Source: Amycolatopsis roodepoortensis (GTDB taxonomy: Bacteria > Actinomycetota > Actinomycetes > Mycobacteriales > Pseudonocardiaceae). From it: a stretch of DNA of 64,000 bases. The notes under the pieces were generated by a model that saw only the letters and a list, made by a program, of their open reading frames with translations, did no database searches and was not told where the DNA came from. The DNA is taken from positions 1 through 64,000 of the forward strand of contig NZ_JADBEJ010000008.1 in assembly GCF_014873915.1 (NCBI RefSeq), read 5' to 3'. The first letter of the stretch is position 1. Each line of letters starts with the position of its first letter. This document shows, piece after piece, positions 52,011 through 63,938 of this stretch. Made by a program: the position numbers and the translations under genes.

Positions 52011-52444
52011 CTAATTGCGTTTCTTGGGCTTCCAGACCACGAGCGCCGTCTGCTGCCGCAGCGGGACGAGATCCTTGCGGTAGGAGGCGTGCACGGCCGC
52101 GGCCCTCTGTTCGGCGGCGACGTACGCCGCCGTGAGCTCATCGGTCAGTTCGGCGATCCGTGCGCGCAGCGCGTCGACCTGGTTCTCCAGCTCGATGATC
52201 CGCTTGATGCCCGCGAGGTTGACACCGTCCTCTTGGGACAGTCGCTGCACTTCGCGCAGCAGCGCGATGTCCCGCATCGAGTAACGGCGTCCACCACCGG
52301 AGGTCCGGCCCGGCGACACGAGACCCTGGCGGTCGTAGGACCGCAGGGTCTGCGCGTGCAGGCCGGAAAGCTGCGCCGCCACCGAAATAACGAACACGGG
52401 GGTGTCCTCGTCCGCACCGTGCGGCAGCCCGCCGAACATCGTGC

Positions 52445-52448
<4 letters not shown>
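52011..52448 (-). CDS. hspR: Heat-shock repressor HspR (MerR family)
   Basis: This 145-residue MerR-type repressor binds HAIR boxes with DnaK as co-repressor. The HTH is VISVAAQLSGLHAQTLRSYD with RQGLVSPGRTSGGGRRYS as the wing; a coiled coil follows (LENQVDALRARIAELTDEL). The GTG at 52448 overlaps the dnaJ stop (GTGA); ATG 52439 is an alternative. It is the last gene of the dnaK operon, giving feedback. HAIR boxes lie upstream of dnaK and clpB. Confidence 0.96.
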
Positions 52449-53617
<1,169 letters not shown>

Positions 53618-53650
53618 CGAACGTCTCCTCCTTTCACGCCGTATCGCCGA

Positions 53651-54402
53651 TCAGCGGTTGTTCTCATCGAAAAGTTCGCCCTCGAGCGGCAGTTCGCCAC
53701 CCACGGGCGGGTCCACCGGAGCGTCCTGCGCCGCCGGGGCGGCACCGGGCTCGTGGTCGGTGACCCCGACCATCGCCGGGCGCAGCACGCGCTCGCCGAA
53801 GCGGTAACCGCGGCGCATGACCACGGTGACCGTCGGCCCGGAGACGTCCGGCGACGTGCTGTGCTGGACCGCCTCGTGGACGCTCGGGTCGAAGGGCTCG
53901 CCCTCGGTGCCGAACGCTTCGAGGCCCGACCGCTGCAGGCTTCCGACGAGCTTCTCGCCGACCGACTTGAAGGCGCCCGTCAGATCGCCGTGCTGCTCCG
54001 CGCGCTCGAGGTCGTCGAGCAGCGGGAGCAGATCGTTGACGACCGACGCCTTCGCGCCGGCGACGACCTGCTCGCGGTCGCGGTCCACGCGCTTGCGGTA
54101 GTTGGCGTACTCGGCCTGGAGACGCTGGAGGTCGGCGGTGCGTTCCGCCAGCTCCTTCTCCAGCCCGGTGGCCACCGACACCGAGTCGTCCACAATGGAC
54201 TCCCCGAGACCGGGGCCCGCGTGGGCCGCGGGCTCCGGTTCGATGGTGTCTTCGGCCGGAGCGGCGTGCTTCGGGCCATCCTGGGTTTCGGCGGCCGGGG
54301 CGGCCGGGCGGACCTCACCGGTCAGCGGATCGATCCGCCTACGGTCCCGCACGACCACCGGCTCCTCCGGGCCCCGGCCCTCGGTTTCGTCGTAGCGTCC
54401 CG

Positions 54403-54406
<4 letters not shown>
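53651..54406 (-). CDS. grpE: Nucleotide exchange factor GrpE
   Basis: This 251-residue protein releases ADP from DnaK. It has an unusually long acidic, proline-rich head of about 85 residues, then the long helix (ELAERTADLQRLQAEYANYRK), and the C-terminal beta domain (GEPFDPSVHEAVQH, VTVVMRRGYRFGERVLRPAMVGV). The GTG start overlaps the dnaK stop as GTGA. The order dnaK-grpE-dnaJ-hspR matches Streptomyces and Mycobacterium. Confidence 0.96.
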
Positions 54407-56274
<1,868 letters not shown>

Positions 56275-56319
56275 GGTGTGATCCTCCTGCTAGTTCGTGA
56301 CCTGCACGTTTCGGCCCAC

Positions 56320-56340
56320 CTTGAGTGGGCTCAACGCAAG
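56320..56340. promoter_or_regulatory. HAIR box 1 upstream of dnaK
   Basis: CTTGAGT-N7-ACGCAAG differs from the HspR consensus by one base. It lies 46 bp before the dnaK start. Confidence 0.75.
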
Positions 56341-56375
56341 TTGTATCGGGATGGTGGGGCTTCCGTCAAGCCGGA

Positions 56376-56396
56376 CTTGAGTCACCCTCACTCAAC
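56376..56396. promoter_or_regulatory. HAIR box 2 upstream of dnaK
   Basis: CTTGAGT-N7-ACTCAAC is a near-perfect HspR site, 56 bp from box 1. Two sites suggest tight repression, with a spacing of about five helical turns. Confidence 0.85.
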
Positions 56397-56440
56397 CTTG
56401 TATCCGGCTCAACGTGCGGCACGGTCGTCTTGTTCCCGGG

Positions 56441-57847
56441 CTACCGGCAGACCGTGCCAGGAACCGGTGTGACGCCGCTCACCAGGTACTTCACCTCTTC
56501 GGCGCGCACGCAGGCCGAGTTCAGCAGCCCCGTGTGCCCGTACCCGGCGTCGACGAGCAACGTCGAGTTCTCGATGTTCCTCGCGAGCCCCTTCGCCCAA
56601 ACGAGCGGCGTCGCCGGATCGTGTTCACCGCCGACCACGAGGATCGGCGCCGCGCCGGTCACCCGTTGCGGTCGCGGCAGGTAAGCGGACGGCACGGGCC
56701 AGCCCGCGCACCCGCTCGCCATGTCCCAGAACTCCGAATACCGCCAGCCGTGCGGTGAGAGGGTCTTCACCAGGCCCTGCATCGCCCGCATGTCGGCGTA
56801 GGAGGTGAACGGCGAGCCGAAGTCGTGGCAAGCGATCGCGCGGTACGCGCCGTAGGACGGGTCGAGCTGGGAGTACGGCAGCAGTCCGTCCGCTTTCCCC
56901 GCCGTCGCGGCGTCGATGGCCTTCGCGAGATCCGGCCAGAACGCCGGGAGGATGAGGCTGCCGTAGACGCCGGCCGCCATCTCCTCGGCGGTCACGTTCC
57001 GTCCGAGCTGTTTCGACGGCACGCCGCCGGGCGTCCGCATCAACGCGTCGTAGGTCGCGAGGACGTCCTTGCCGCGAAGCGCGCAGTCGGCCGACGCCGT
57101 GCACCACCGCGCGAAGTCCTTCAGCGCGTTCTCGGTCGCGATGGCCTCTTCGAGGACCGCCTGCCTGGTGGGCCGCGAGTGGTCGACGGCGCCGTCGAGC
57201 ACCATCGTCCGGACTCGCTTCGGGTACTTCTCCGCGTACACGGCACCCAGTTCGGAACCGTAGGAGACACCGAGCCAGTTCACCTTCGGCTCGCCGAGGG
57301 CGACCCGGATCGCTTCGACGTCGTCCGCGGCCCGCCAAGTGTCCACAGAGGACAGATCGGGTCCGGTCCTCTTCAGACATTCCGCACCCGAAGCATGGTT
57401 GTGTGCGAGGAGCTTGTCGTAACCGGCGCGACTCTGAGGAAATCGGCTGACCGACGGATCATGCAGATCCGGCCCGCAGCTGATCGCGGGCGTGCTTTCG
57501 CCGACGCCGCGCGGATCGAACCCGATGACGTCGAACCGTTGCCGCACTTCGGCCATTTCCGGCTTGTCCAGCGCGAAACCGCGGCCGCCGTACTTGAGCA
57601 CCGTGACGCCGGAGCCACCCGGCCCGCCCGGATTCGTCAGCAGCGAACCGACGCGGCGGGCGGGATCGGTCGCGGGCAGTTTCGCCAGCGCGATCGAAAA
57701 ACCGTCGCTCACCGGGAGGCTCGCGCATTCCAGCGTCGGCGCGTACTCGGTCGCGCACGGCTTCCAGCCGATCCCGGACGCGGCGGACGCCGGCAGCGCG
57801 GAAAGCGGCAGCAGGGTCAGCGCGGTGACCGCGGCCAGCGTCTTCAT
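56441..57847 (-). CDS. Secreted alpha/beta hydrolase, tripeptidyl-aminopeptidase type
   Basis: This 468-residue exported serine peptidase has a signal peptide ending ASA, the oxyanion segment NPGGPGGSG, nucleophile Ser in GVSYGSELG, Asp in GGEHDPATP and His in GYGHTG. The C-terminal part is the TAP-like domain. It resembles Streptomyces Tap/SlpD-type enzymes that trim N-terminal peptides. Its ATG overlaps the stop of the upstream DUF4097-like lipoprotein (ATGA). Several Cys pairs suggest disulfides. Confidence 0.92.
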   Translation of the reverse strand: MKTLAAVTALTLLPLSALPASAASGIGWKPCATEYAPTLECASLPVSDGFSIALAKLPATDPARRVGSLLTNPGGPGGSGVTVLKYGGRGFALDKPEMAEVRQRFDVIGFDPRGVGESTPAISCGPDLHDPSVSRFPQSRAGYDKLLAHNHASGAECLKRTGPDLSSVDTWRAADDVEAIRVALGEPKVNWLGVSYGSELGAVYAEKYPKRVRTMVLDGAVDHSRPTRQAVLEEAIATENALKDFARWCTASADCALRGKDVLATYDALMRTPGGVPSKQLGRNVTAEEMAAGVYGSLILPAFWPDLAKAIDAATAGKADGLLPYSQLDPSYGAYRAIACHDFGSPFTSYADMRAMQGLVKTLSPHGWRYSEFWDMASGCAGWPVPSAYLPRPQRVTGAAPILVVGGEHDPATPLVWAKGLARNIENSTLLVDAGYGHTGLLNSACVRAEEVKYLVSGVTPVPGTVCR

Positions 57848-58515
57848 GCGGGCTTCACCGTGATCGAGCCGGTGCCGGCCTGGAGGTCCAGGACGTTCGC
57901 CGAAGCCTGGTCCTGCCGGACGCCGCCGGTCTCGACCTTGCCGACCTCCGCCTTCGCGCGGACCTGGTACGCGCCGTCGGGGACGGACACGACGACCTTG
58001 CCGACCTCGGCGTTCGCGGTGACGGCGCCGGGTTTCGCGAGACCGACCTCGATGTCACCGGTGCCGGTGCGCAGGTTGACGGGCCCGGACGTGCTCAGCA
58101 CCTTGAGGTCGCCGACGTCACCCTTCAGATCGACCGAAGCCGCGCGGGCGAGCGTGATCTTGCCGGTGCCGATGGTCCCGGAGATCGCCAGCTCGCGCGG
58201 CACCACGACGTCGTAGTCCACGCCGCACTGCTGGCAGCCGCCGAGGACCAGCGTGCCGTTCTCGACGCTGTGCGTCTTTCCGGGATTCTTGCCGGTGTAC
58301 GTCACTTCGCGGCGCAGTGAGACGGGCGCGCCGTCCTCGACCCGCAGCGTGACCCCGCCGACCGGGACGTCCACCCGGATCGCGGTGATCTGCTCGGTGA
58401 CGGGCGAGCCGTCACTCAGTTTCTGCTGGAATTCCCCTGTGCAGCCGACGATCCCGAAGGCCGTCAGCGCGCCGAGAGCGAGCGCGCCGAGGACGCGCTT
58501 CTCCTTGTTCCCCAT
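57844..58515 (-). CDS. DUF4097-like beta-repeat lipoprotein
   Basis: This 223-residue lipoprotein has a lipobox near FGIVGC and then a run of short beta-strand repeats (ISGTIGTGKITLARA, GDVGDLKVLSTSGPVNLRTGTGDIEVGL), the pattern of the DUF4097 right-handed beta-helix or toast-rack group. Function is unknown; such proteins are often tied to envelope sensing. Two Cys (GGCQQCG) may form a disulfide. It is coupled to the peptidase gene by ATGA and lies 26 bp after its paralogue. Confidence 0.82.
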   Translation of the reverse strand: MGNKEKRVLGALALGALTAFGIVGCTGEFQQKLSDGSPVTEQITAIRVDVPVGGVTLRVEDGAPVSLRREVTYTGKNPGKTHSVENGTLVLGGCQQCGVDYDVVVPRELAISGTIGTGKITLARAASVDLKGDVGDLKVLSTSGPVNLRTGTGDIEVGLAKPGAVTANAEVGKVVVSVPDGAYQVRAKAEVGKVETGGVRQDQASANVLDLQAGTGSITVKPA

Positions 58516-58541
58516 GAGAAAGTGTTCCCCCGATATATCCG

Positions 58542-59309
58542 TCAGGCCGCTTTGACCTTGACGCTTCCGCTGTCGGTGTTGAGATCGAGCTTGTGCTGGG
58601 CCGAACCGGACTGGTTCACGTCGATGTCACGGTTCCCACTGCCGGTGGTGCCGGTGACGTTGTAGTCACCAGCCGGGACGGTGACCTCGACCGAACCGCT
58701 GTCGGTCTGCGCGGTGACGTCGGCGCCCTTGAGCAGTTCGAGTTCGATGCGGCCGCTGTCGGTGCGGGCCTCGACGTTGCCGCCGAGCCGTTCCCCCTTG
58801 ATGGCACCGGAGGCCGCCTGCACGGTGACGGCCTGGCCGATGTTCGCCAATTCGACGCGACCGGCGTCGGACCGCACCTTCACGGTGCCAGGCACATCCG
58901 CGACGGAAACCTCGCCGGAGTCCACCGTGACGTCCACAGTGGACACCCCGGCGACGTCGAGTGCCCCCGAGTCCAGCTTGCCGGAGACCGGGACGCCCGC
59001 CGGGACCACTACGTCGTAGCGAACCTCGCAGGTGGTGCCGCAGTCGGCGAGGACCAGGGTGTCGCCTTCCACGCGGAAGGCGTCGCCCGGCTTGTTCCAG
59101 CGGTACTCGAACTCCTGGTGGATCCGGACCGGCCCCTCGCCGGTGCGGATCTTGACCCGGCCCTCGTCGTTGTCGATCCGCACGCTGCGGATCGGCTGGG
59201 TCACCTCCGAGGTGGCCTCCGCGTCGGACGGCCACCACCAGCCGAGGCCGGTGAGGACACCGACGCCGATCAACGCGATGCCTCCGATCGCGAGGAGTGG
59301 GCGCGCCAT
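58542..59309 (-). CDS. DUF4097 family membrane-anchored protein
   Basis: This 255-residue protein has one N-terminal helix (AIGGIALIGVGVLTGLGWWW) and a beta-repeat domain with repeated DSG units (SGKLDSGALDVAG, TVDSGEVSVADVPG, RTDSGRIELELL, TDSGSVEVTV). It shares VRYDVVVPAGVPVSG-like text with the following lipoprotein and is clearly its paralogue. It is the first gene of a three-gene unit with that lipoprotein and the peptidase. Role unknown. Confidence 0.84.
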   Translation of the reverse strand: MARPLLAIGGIALIGVGVLTGLGWWWPSDAEATSEVTQPIRSVRIDNDEGRVKIRTGEGPVRIHQEFEYRWNKPGDAFRVEGDTLVLADCGTTCEVRYDVVVPAGVPVSGKLDSGALDVAGVSTVDVTVDSGEVSVADVPGTVKVRSDAGRVELANIGQAVTVQAASGAIKGERLGGNVEARTDSGRIELELLKGADVTAQTDSGSVEVTVPAGDYNVTGTTGSGNRDIDVNQSGSAQHKLDLNTDSGSVKVKAA

Positions 59310-59470
59310 GGTCTTGAGTCCCTCCAGAGCAGGTTTTCGTGTAGCTCGACGCTAAGGGCAGCGCGTCGGGTTGGACATAGGGGTAACCCCCGGATTCGTC
59401 CCTGATCCCGCGCCAGGGCTCTCGGGGTCATAACCTGACTGCGTCATCTGTTCGACGATCAGGAGGACGC

Positions 59471-60010
59471 ATGCCGCAGGCACCCGATCCGTACGAATTC
59501 CTGCCCGATCTGCCTGCCTTCACCTTGAGCAGCACCGACATCGAGGAAGGCGGCTTCCTGCCGACGCCCCAGCTTTCCGGGATCTTCGGCGCGGGCGGCG
59601 AGGACCGTTCCCCGCAGCTGTCCTGGGACGGCTTCCCCGAGGGGACCAAGAGTTTCGCCGTGACCTGCTACGACCCCGACGCCCCGACGGCGAGCGGGTT
59701 CTGGCACTGGGCGGTCTTCAACATCCCTGCGTCGGTGACGGCGCTGGCCGCGAACGCGGGCGACGAGACGGGCTCCGGGCTGCCGGAGGGCGCTGTGACC
59801 CTGAAGGGGGACGGCGGCGTGAAGCAGTTCCTCGGCGCCGCCCCGCCGCCCGGGCACGGACCGCACCGGTACATCTTCACGGTGCACGCGGTCGACGTCG
59901 AAAAGCTGGAAGTCGGCGAAGACGCTACGCCGGCCTTCCTCGGCTTCAACCTCTTCAGCCACGCCATCGCCCGGGCGTCGCTGACGGCCCTGCACGAGAA
60001 CAAGGGCTGA
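59471..60010 (+). CDS. PEBP family (YbhB/YbcL) Raf-kinase-inhibitor-like protein
   Basis: This 179-residue soluble protein of the phosphatidylethanolamine-binding fold has the ligand pocket segments CYDPDAPTASGFWHWAVFNIP and GHGPHRYIFTVHAVDV (conserved DPDAP and GPHRY). Members bind anionic ligands, and their bacterial role is unclear. AGGAGG precedes the ATG. It converges on the GNAT gene across a hairpin. Confidence 0.9.
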   Translation: MPQAPDPYEFLPDLPAFTLSSTDIEEGGFLPTPQLSGIFGAGGEDRSPQLSWDGFPEGTKSFAVTCYDPDAPTASGFWHWAVFNIPASVTALAANAGDETGSGLPEGAVTLKGDGGVKQFLGAAPPPGHGPHRYIFTVHAVDVEKLEVGEDATPAFLGFNLFSHAIARASLTALHENKG

Positions 60011-60019
60011 ACCGGCTTT

Positions 60020-60070
60020 CCGTGAAGGCCTCCTTACCTACCCTGAAAGTAGGGAAGGAGGCCTTCACGG
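60020..60070. terminator. Hairpin, GTGAAGGCCTCCTT variant
   Basis: CCGTGAAGGCCTCCTTACCT (60020-60039) pairs with the right arm ending GGCCTTCACGG (60070), with one mismatch and a short loop. It lies between convergent PEBP and GNAT genes and resembles the GAAGGCCCCC hairpins. Confidence 0.75.
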
Positions 60071-60080
60071 ACTTTGCCCT

Positions 60081-60515
60081 CTAGACCTGACCGTTCGCCC
60101 GGCTCCGCTCCATGTACTGCCCGTCGGGCGGGTCGCCGAAGCCGAACCGCCGGTACAGCCCGTGCGCGTCGGCGGTGTGCAGCATCCACCGGAACTCCGC
60201 CCCCGGCCCGTTGTCGATCATCTCCCGGACCAGTTCCTTGCCCAGCCCCGCGCCGCGCGCCTCGTCGACGACGAAGACGTCCGCGAGATAAGCACTGCCG
60301 ATGGTGTCCGAGAACGCCCGCGCGAACCCGACCAGCCTGCCGCTCGAAGTCTCGTACGCGCCGACGACCCGCCACGCGTTCCGGAAGACCTTCTCGACCT
60401 GTTCGCGGTCGCGCCACTTGCCCCAGTAGACCTCGGTGGACAGGTGCTTCCACACCACGTCGAGGTCCAGCCGTACCGGGTCGTCGTCCAGTTCGTAAGC
60501 GCCGACAGTCCTCAT
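60081..60515 (-). CDS. GNAT family N-acetyltransferase
   Basis: This 144-residue acyltransferase has the acetyl-CoA loop in FVVDEARGAGLGKELVREM and the YRRFGFGDPP tail of the GNAT fold. SAYLADVFVVDE is the central strand. The amine substrate cannot be determined. It is separated from the next gene upstream by 22 bp. Confidence 0.9.
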   Translation of the reverse strand: MRTVGAYELDDDPVRLDLDVVWKHLSTEVYWGKWRDREQVEKVFRNAWRVVGAYETSSGRLVGFARAFSDTIGSAYLADVFVVDEARGAGLGKELVREMIDNGPGAEFRWMLHTADAHGLYRRFGFGDPPDGQYMERSRANGQV

Positions 60516-60537
60516 GATCCGAACGCTACCCAGCAGG

Positions 60538-61098
60538 TCAACGAGGTTTCAGCAGGTAGTCCACCACCGGCCGCAGCTCTTCCGCGGACGGCGGCTCGTC
60601 GTCGATGAGGCCCTGGATAAGCAGACCGTCGATCCCGGCGAGGAACACCCGGAACGCGACCTCGTCGTCGTGCCGGACCATCGAGGTCAGCACGTCCAGC
60701 CAGCGCCGGGCGGCGGGCCGTAGCTCCGGTTTGCGTGCGGCCAGCAGGTACAGCTCGTACTCCGCCATCGTCCGCCCGCGGCGCGGGCCCAGCGCCTCCG
60801 CGAGCAGCCCGGCGACCTCTTCCGCGCCGCGGCTGCCGCGCGAGCGGGCGCGATCGATCATCCAGTAGACCTCGGTCGCCATATCCCGCGCGCACGAGAT
60901 GAGGGTGGCGATCAGCAGATCGTCGAGGCTGGAGAAGTGATAGGTGGTCGACGCCGTCGGCACCCCCGCCTCGGCGGCGACCGTCCGGTGGGTGACGCCG
61001 GCGACGCCGTCCCGTTCGATCACCCGCAACGCGGCCGCGATGATCTCTTCGCGCCGCTTCTCGCCCCTGGCCTTCCGGCCGTCGACCTGGATCTTCAC
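60538..61098 (-). CDS. TetR family regulator
   Basis: This 186-residue repressor has the HTH GVTHRTVAAEAGVPTASTTYHFSSLDDL (about 33-60). Its GTG start directly follows the TAA of the SMR efflux gene, so the two are one operon. It very likely represses that operon and responds to a cationic compound, as is usual for such pairs. A palindrome before the SMR gene is a candidate operator. Confidence 0.9.
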   Translation of the reverse strand: MKIQVDGRKARGEKRREEIIAAALRVIERDGVAGVTHRTVAAEAGVPTASTTYHFSSLDDLLIATLISCARDMATEVYWMIDRARSRGSRGAEEVAGLLAEALGPRRGRTMAEYELYLLAARKPELRPAARRWLDVLTSMVRHDDEVAFRVFLAGIDGLLIQGLIDDEPPSAEELRPVVDYLLKPR

Positions 61099-61425
61099 TT
61101 AGTGCGCGCCTCCCGCCTCGATCAGCACGACGCCGCCGATCACCAGCACCAGCCCGGCGATCACGGACAGGTTGACCGGTTCCTTGAAGAACACCATGCC
61201 GATCGCGGCCACCAGCGCGACGCCGGCCGCGGCCCAGATCGCGTAGGCGACGCTCACCGGCACGCCCGCTTTCAGAACGTACGCGAGAGCGATGAACGCG
61301 ACGGCGTATCCGACGACCACGACGATCGACGGCCCGACCTTGCTGAAGCCCTCGGAAAGTTTCAACGACACCGTCGCGGATACCTCTGCGGCGATGGCCA
61401 AAGCGAGGAGGAGGTACGCACCCAT
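61099..61425 (-). CDS. Small multidrug resistance (SMR) transporter
   Basis: This 108-residue, four-helix proton antiporter of the EmrE/Mmr type has the essential Glu in AIAAEVSATVSLK (about residue 14), YAVAFIALAYVLK, and PVSVAYAIWAAAGV with the conserved Trp. It acts as a dimer to expel lipophilic cations or guanidinium compounds. It is first in an operon with the TetR gene. Confidence 0.93.
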   Translation of the reverse strand: MGAYLLLALAIAAEVSATVSLKLSEGFSKVGPSIVVVVGYAVAFIALAYVLKAGVPVSVAYAIWAAAGVALVAAIGMVFFKEPVNLSVIAGLVLVIGGVVLIEAGGAH

Positions 61426-61442
61426 GTCACAAAAACTACCTG

Positions 61443-61452
61443 GACGATCGTC
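61443..61452. promoter_or_regulatory. Palindrome GACGATCGTC upstream of SMR-TetR
   Basis: This perfect 10-bp inverted repeat lies 18 bp before the SMR start, in its promoter region. It is a candidate TetR operator. Confidence 0.5.
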
Positions 61453-61578
61453 TTAAAACAAAGAGAGGCGTACACCACATCGGTGGGACTTGGGCGCGGT
61501 CAGTGGGTTACCCATCAGTAAGAAGCATTAGTCTGCCCGAACCACCACACGCTTCACTCGGACGAAAGGCACCCGACG

Positions 61579-63873
61579 ATGGGCGCTGTACAGCTGACGC
61601 TCGGCGGGATCGCGGTCCTGCTCGGCGTCGTCGCCTGGGGAATGTTCTTCGCGACCATCGCCCGCTTCGTGCGGGTGATCCGCCTCGGTCAGCCGGACGC
61701 GACCCGCAACGGCCCGTTCATCCCGCGGATGAAGACCTTGATCAAGGAATTCGCCGCGCACACCCGGATGAACAAGGTCAAGAGCGTCGGCCCGGCGCAC
61801 TGGCTGGTCATGTGGGGCTTCCTGCTCGGATCCCTCACGGTGTTCGAGGCGTACGGCGAGGTCTTCGTCCCGACCTGGGGCTGGCCCATCCTCGACGACT
61901 GGTCGCTGTTCCACCTGCTCATGGAACTGCTCGGGGTCGGCACGATCGTCGGCATCCTGGTGCTGATCGGGATCCGCCAGAAGAACCACCCGCGCCGCGC
62001 GGACCGGCAGTCCCGCTTCCAGGGCTCGAACTTCAAGTGGGCGTACTTCGTCGAGGCCGTCGTGCTCATCGAGGGCATCGGCATCCTCGGCGTCCGCGCC
62101 GCGAAGTCCGCGCTGGGCATCCACGAGATCCCGATCTGGGCCTCGTTCGTCTCACATCCGGTCGGCCTCCTGCTGCCGTCGAGCCTGAACCTCGTCACGG
62201 TGTTCGCGTTCGTCAAGCTGATGAGCGCCACCATCTGGCTGATCGTCGTCGCGCGCACGATGACGATGGGCGTCGCCTGGCACCGGTTCAGCGCCTTCTT
62301 CAACATCTACTTCAAGCGCGAGGCCGACGGCGGCGTCGCGCTGGGCGCGCTCAAGCCGATGATGAGCAACGGCAAGGTGCTCGACCTCGAAGAGGCGGAC
62401 CCGGACGAGGACACCTTCGGCGTCGGCAAGATCGAGGACTTCAGCTGGAAGGGCTGGCTGGACTTCTCCACCTGCACCGAATGCGGCCGCTGCCAGTCGC
62501 AGTGCCCCGCGTGGAACACCGGCAAGCCGCTCTCGCCGAAGCTGCTCATCACGCAGCTTCGCGACCACGCCTACGCCAAGGCGCCGTACCTGCTCGCGGG
62601 CGGCAAGCGCGACATGGCGGGCGACGAGGTCGGCTTGTCCGGGGACAACATGTACGCGGGCATCGACGTCCTCGCGATCGCCGAGTCCCAGAAGGCCCTC
62701 ATCGGTGACGACGGTGGCGTCATCGACCCCGAGGTCCTGTGGTCCTGCACCTCCTGCGGCGCGTGCGTCGAGCAGTGCCCGGTGGACATCGAGCACGTCG
62801 ACCACATCGTCGACATGCGCCGCTACCAGGTGATGATCGAATCCGCGTTCCCCAGCGAGCTCAACGGGATGTTCAAGAACCTGGAGAACAAGGGCAACCC
62901 GTGGGGCCAGAACGCCAAGGACCGGCTCGCCTGGACCGAGGACCTGGACTTCGAGGTGCCGGTGTTCGACGGCGACCTCGGCGACACCGAGTACCTCTTC
63001 TGGGTCGGCTGCGCCGGCGCCTTCGAGGACCGCGCGAAGAAGACCACGCGCGCCGTCGCGGAGCTGCTGCACATCGCGGGCGTCAAGTACACCGTGCTCG
63101 GCTCGGAGGAGTCCTGCACCGGTGACCCGGCCCGCCGCGCGGGCAACGAGTTCCTCTTCCAGATGCTGGCGCAGCAGAACGTCGAGATCCTCAACTCGGT
63201 GTTCGAGGGCCGCGAACGCAAGGCGCGCAAGGTGGTCGTCACCTGTGCCCACTGCTTCAACACCCTCGCGAACGAGTACCCGGAGCTGGGCGGCCAGTTC
63301 GACGTCGTCCACCACACGCAGCTGCTCAACCGCCTGGTGCGGGAGAAGCACCTGACCCCGGTGGCCCCGGTCGCCGAGGACGTCACCTACCACGACCCGT
63401 GCTACCTGGGCCGCCACAACAAGGTCTACGACGCTCCGCGTGAGCTCGTCGGCGCTTCGGGCGCGCAGCTGCGCGAAATGCCGCGGCACGGCGACCGCTC
63501 GATGTGCTGTGGCGCCGGTGGCGCGCGGATGTGGATGGAAGAGAAGATCGGCAAGCGGATCAACGTCGAGCGCGTCGACGAAGCGCTCGGCACCGCCCCG
63601 TCGAAGATCGCGACCGGCTGCCCGTTCTGCCGGGTGATGCTCACCGACGGCGTCACCGCGCGCCAGAGCGACGGGCAGGCGAGCGAGAAGGTCGAGGTCG
63701 TCGACGTCGCGCAGCTGCTGCTGACCGCCGTCAAGCGGAAGCCGGAGCCGCAACTGGTCCCGGCGGGAGCGCCCTCTTTGGACGCCGTCTCGGACGCCGA
63801 ACTCGACGGAAAGGCCGACGTGCCCACCGACGAAACGGCCACCGGAACCCCGCTGCCGGAGGAAGACAAGTAG
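61579..63873 (+). CDS. Membrane Fe-S reductase (heterodisulfide reductase-like, Rv0338c type)
   Basis: This 764-residue protein has an N-terminal membrane part with about five or six helices, a cytoplasmic ferredoxin-like section with two 4Fe-4S motifs (CTECGRCQSQCP near 302-313; CTSCGACVEQCP near 391-402), and two CCG domains (GCAGAFED...CTGDPARRAG...CAHCFNT; CYLGRHN...MCCGAGGARMWME...CPFCRVML). This is the layout of GlpC/HdrD-like oxidoreductases fused to a membrane anchor. The mycobacterial homologue is reported essential, from memory, with unknown substrate. It probably links quinone and a cytoplasmic redox partner. Confidence 0.9.
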   Translation: MGAVQLTLGGIAVLLGVVAWGMFFATIARFVRVIRLGQPDATRNGPFIPRMKTLIKEFAAHTRMNKVKSVGPAHWLVMWGFLLGSLTVFEAYGEVFVPTWGWPILDDWSLFHLLMELLGVGTIVGILVLIGIRQKNHPRRADRQSRFQGSNFKWAYFVEAVVLIEGIGILGVRAAKSALGIHEIPIWASFVSHPVGLLLPSSLNLVTVFAFVKLMSATIWLIVVARTMTMGVAWHRFSAFFNIYFKREADGGVALGALKPMMSNGKVLDLEEADPDEDTFGVGKIEDFSWKGWLDFSTCTECGRCQSQCPAWNTGKPLSPKLLITQLRDHAYAKAPYLLAGGKRDMAGDEVGLSGDNMYAGIDVLAIAESQKALIGDDGGVIDPEVLWSCTSCGACVEQCPVDIEHVDHIVDMRRYQVMIESAFPSELNGMFKNLENKGNPWGQNAKDRLAWTEDLDFEVPVFDGDLGDTEYLFWVGCAGAFEDRAKKTTRAVAELLHIAGVKYTVLGSEESCTGDPARRAGNEFLFQMLAQQNVEILNSVFEGRERKARKVVVTCAHCFNTLANEYPELGGQFDVVHHTQLLNRLVREKHLTPVAPVAEDVTYHDPCYLGRHNKVYDAPRELVGASGAQLREMPRHGDRSMCCGAGGARMWMEEKIGKRINVERVDEALGTAPSKIATGCPFCRVMLTDGVTARQSDGQASEKVEVVDVAQLLLTAVKRKPEPQLVPAGAPSLDAVSDAELDGKADVPTDETATGTPLPEEDK

Positions 63874-63890
63874 AACGTCACAACCGGAGG

Positions 63891-63938
63891 GGACATTCTC
63901 TCGCACATAATGCGAGAGAATGTTCCCTCTTGTTTTAT
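63891..63938 (+). terminator. Terminator after the Fe-S reductase
   Basis: GGACATTCTCTCGCA pairs with TGCGAGAGAATGTTCC around CATAA, with one bulged T, and is followed by a T-rich tract (CTTGTTTT). It lies 18 bp beyond the stop. The last ~60 bp of the window contain no feature. Confidence 0.8.
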
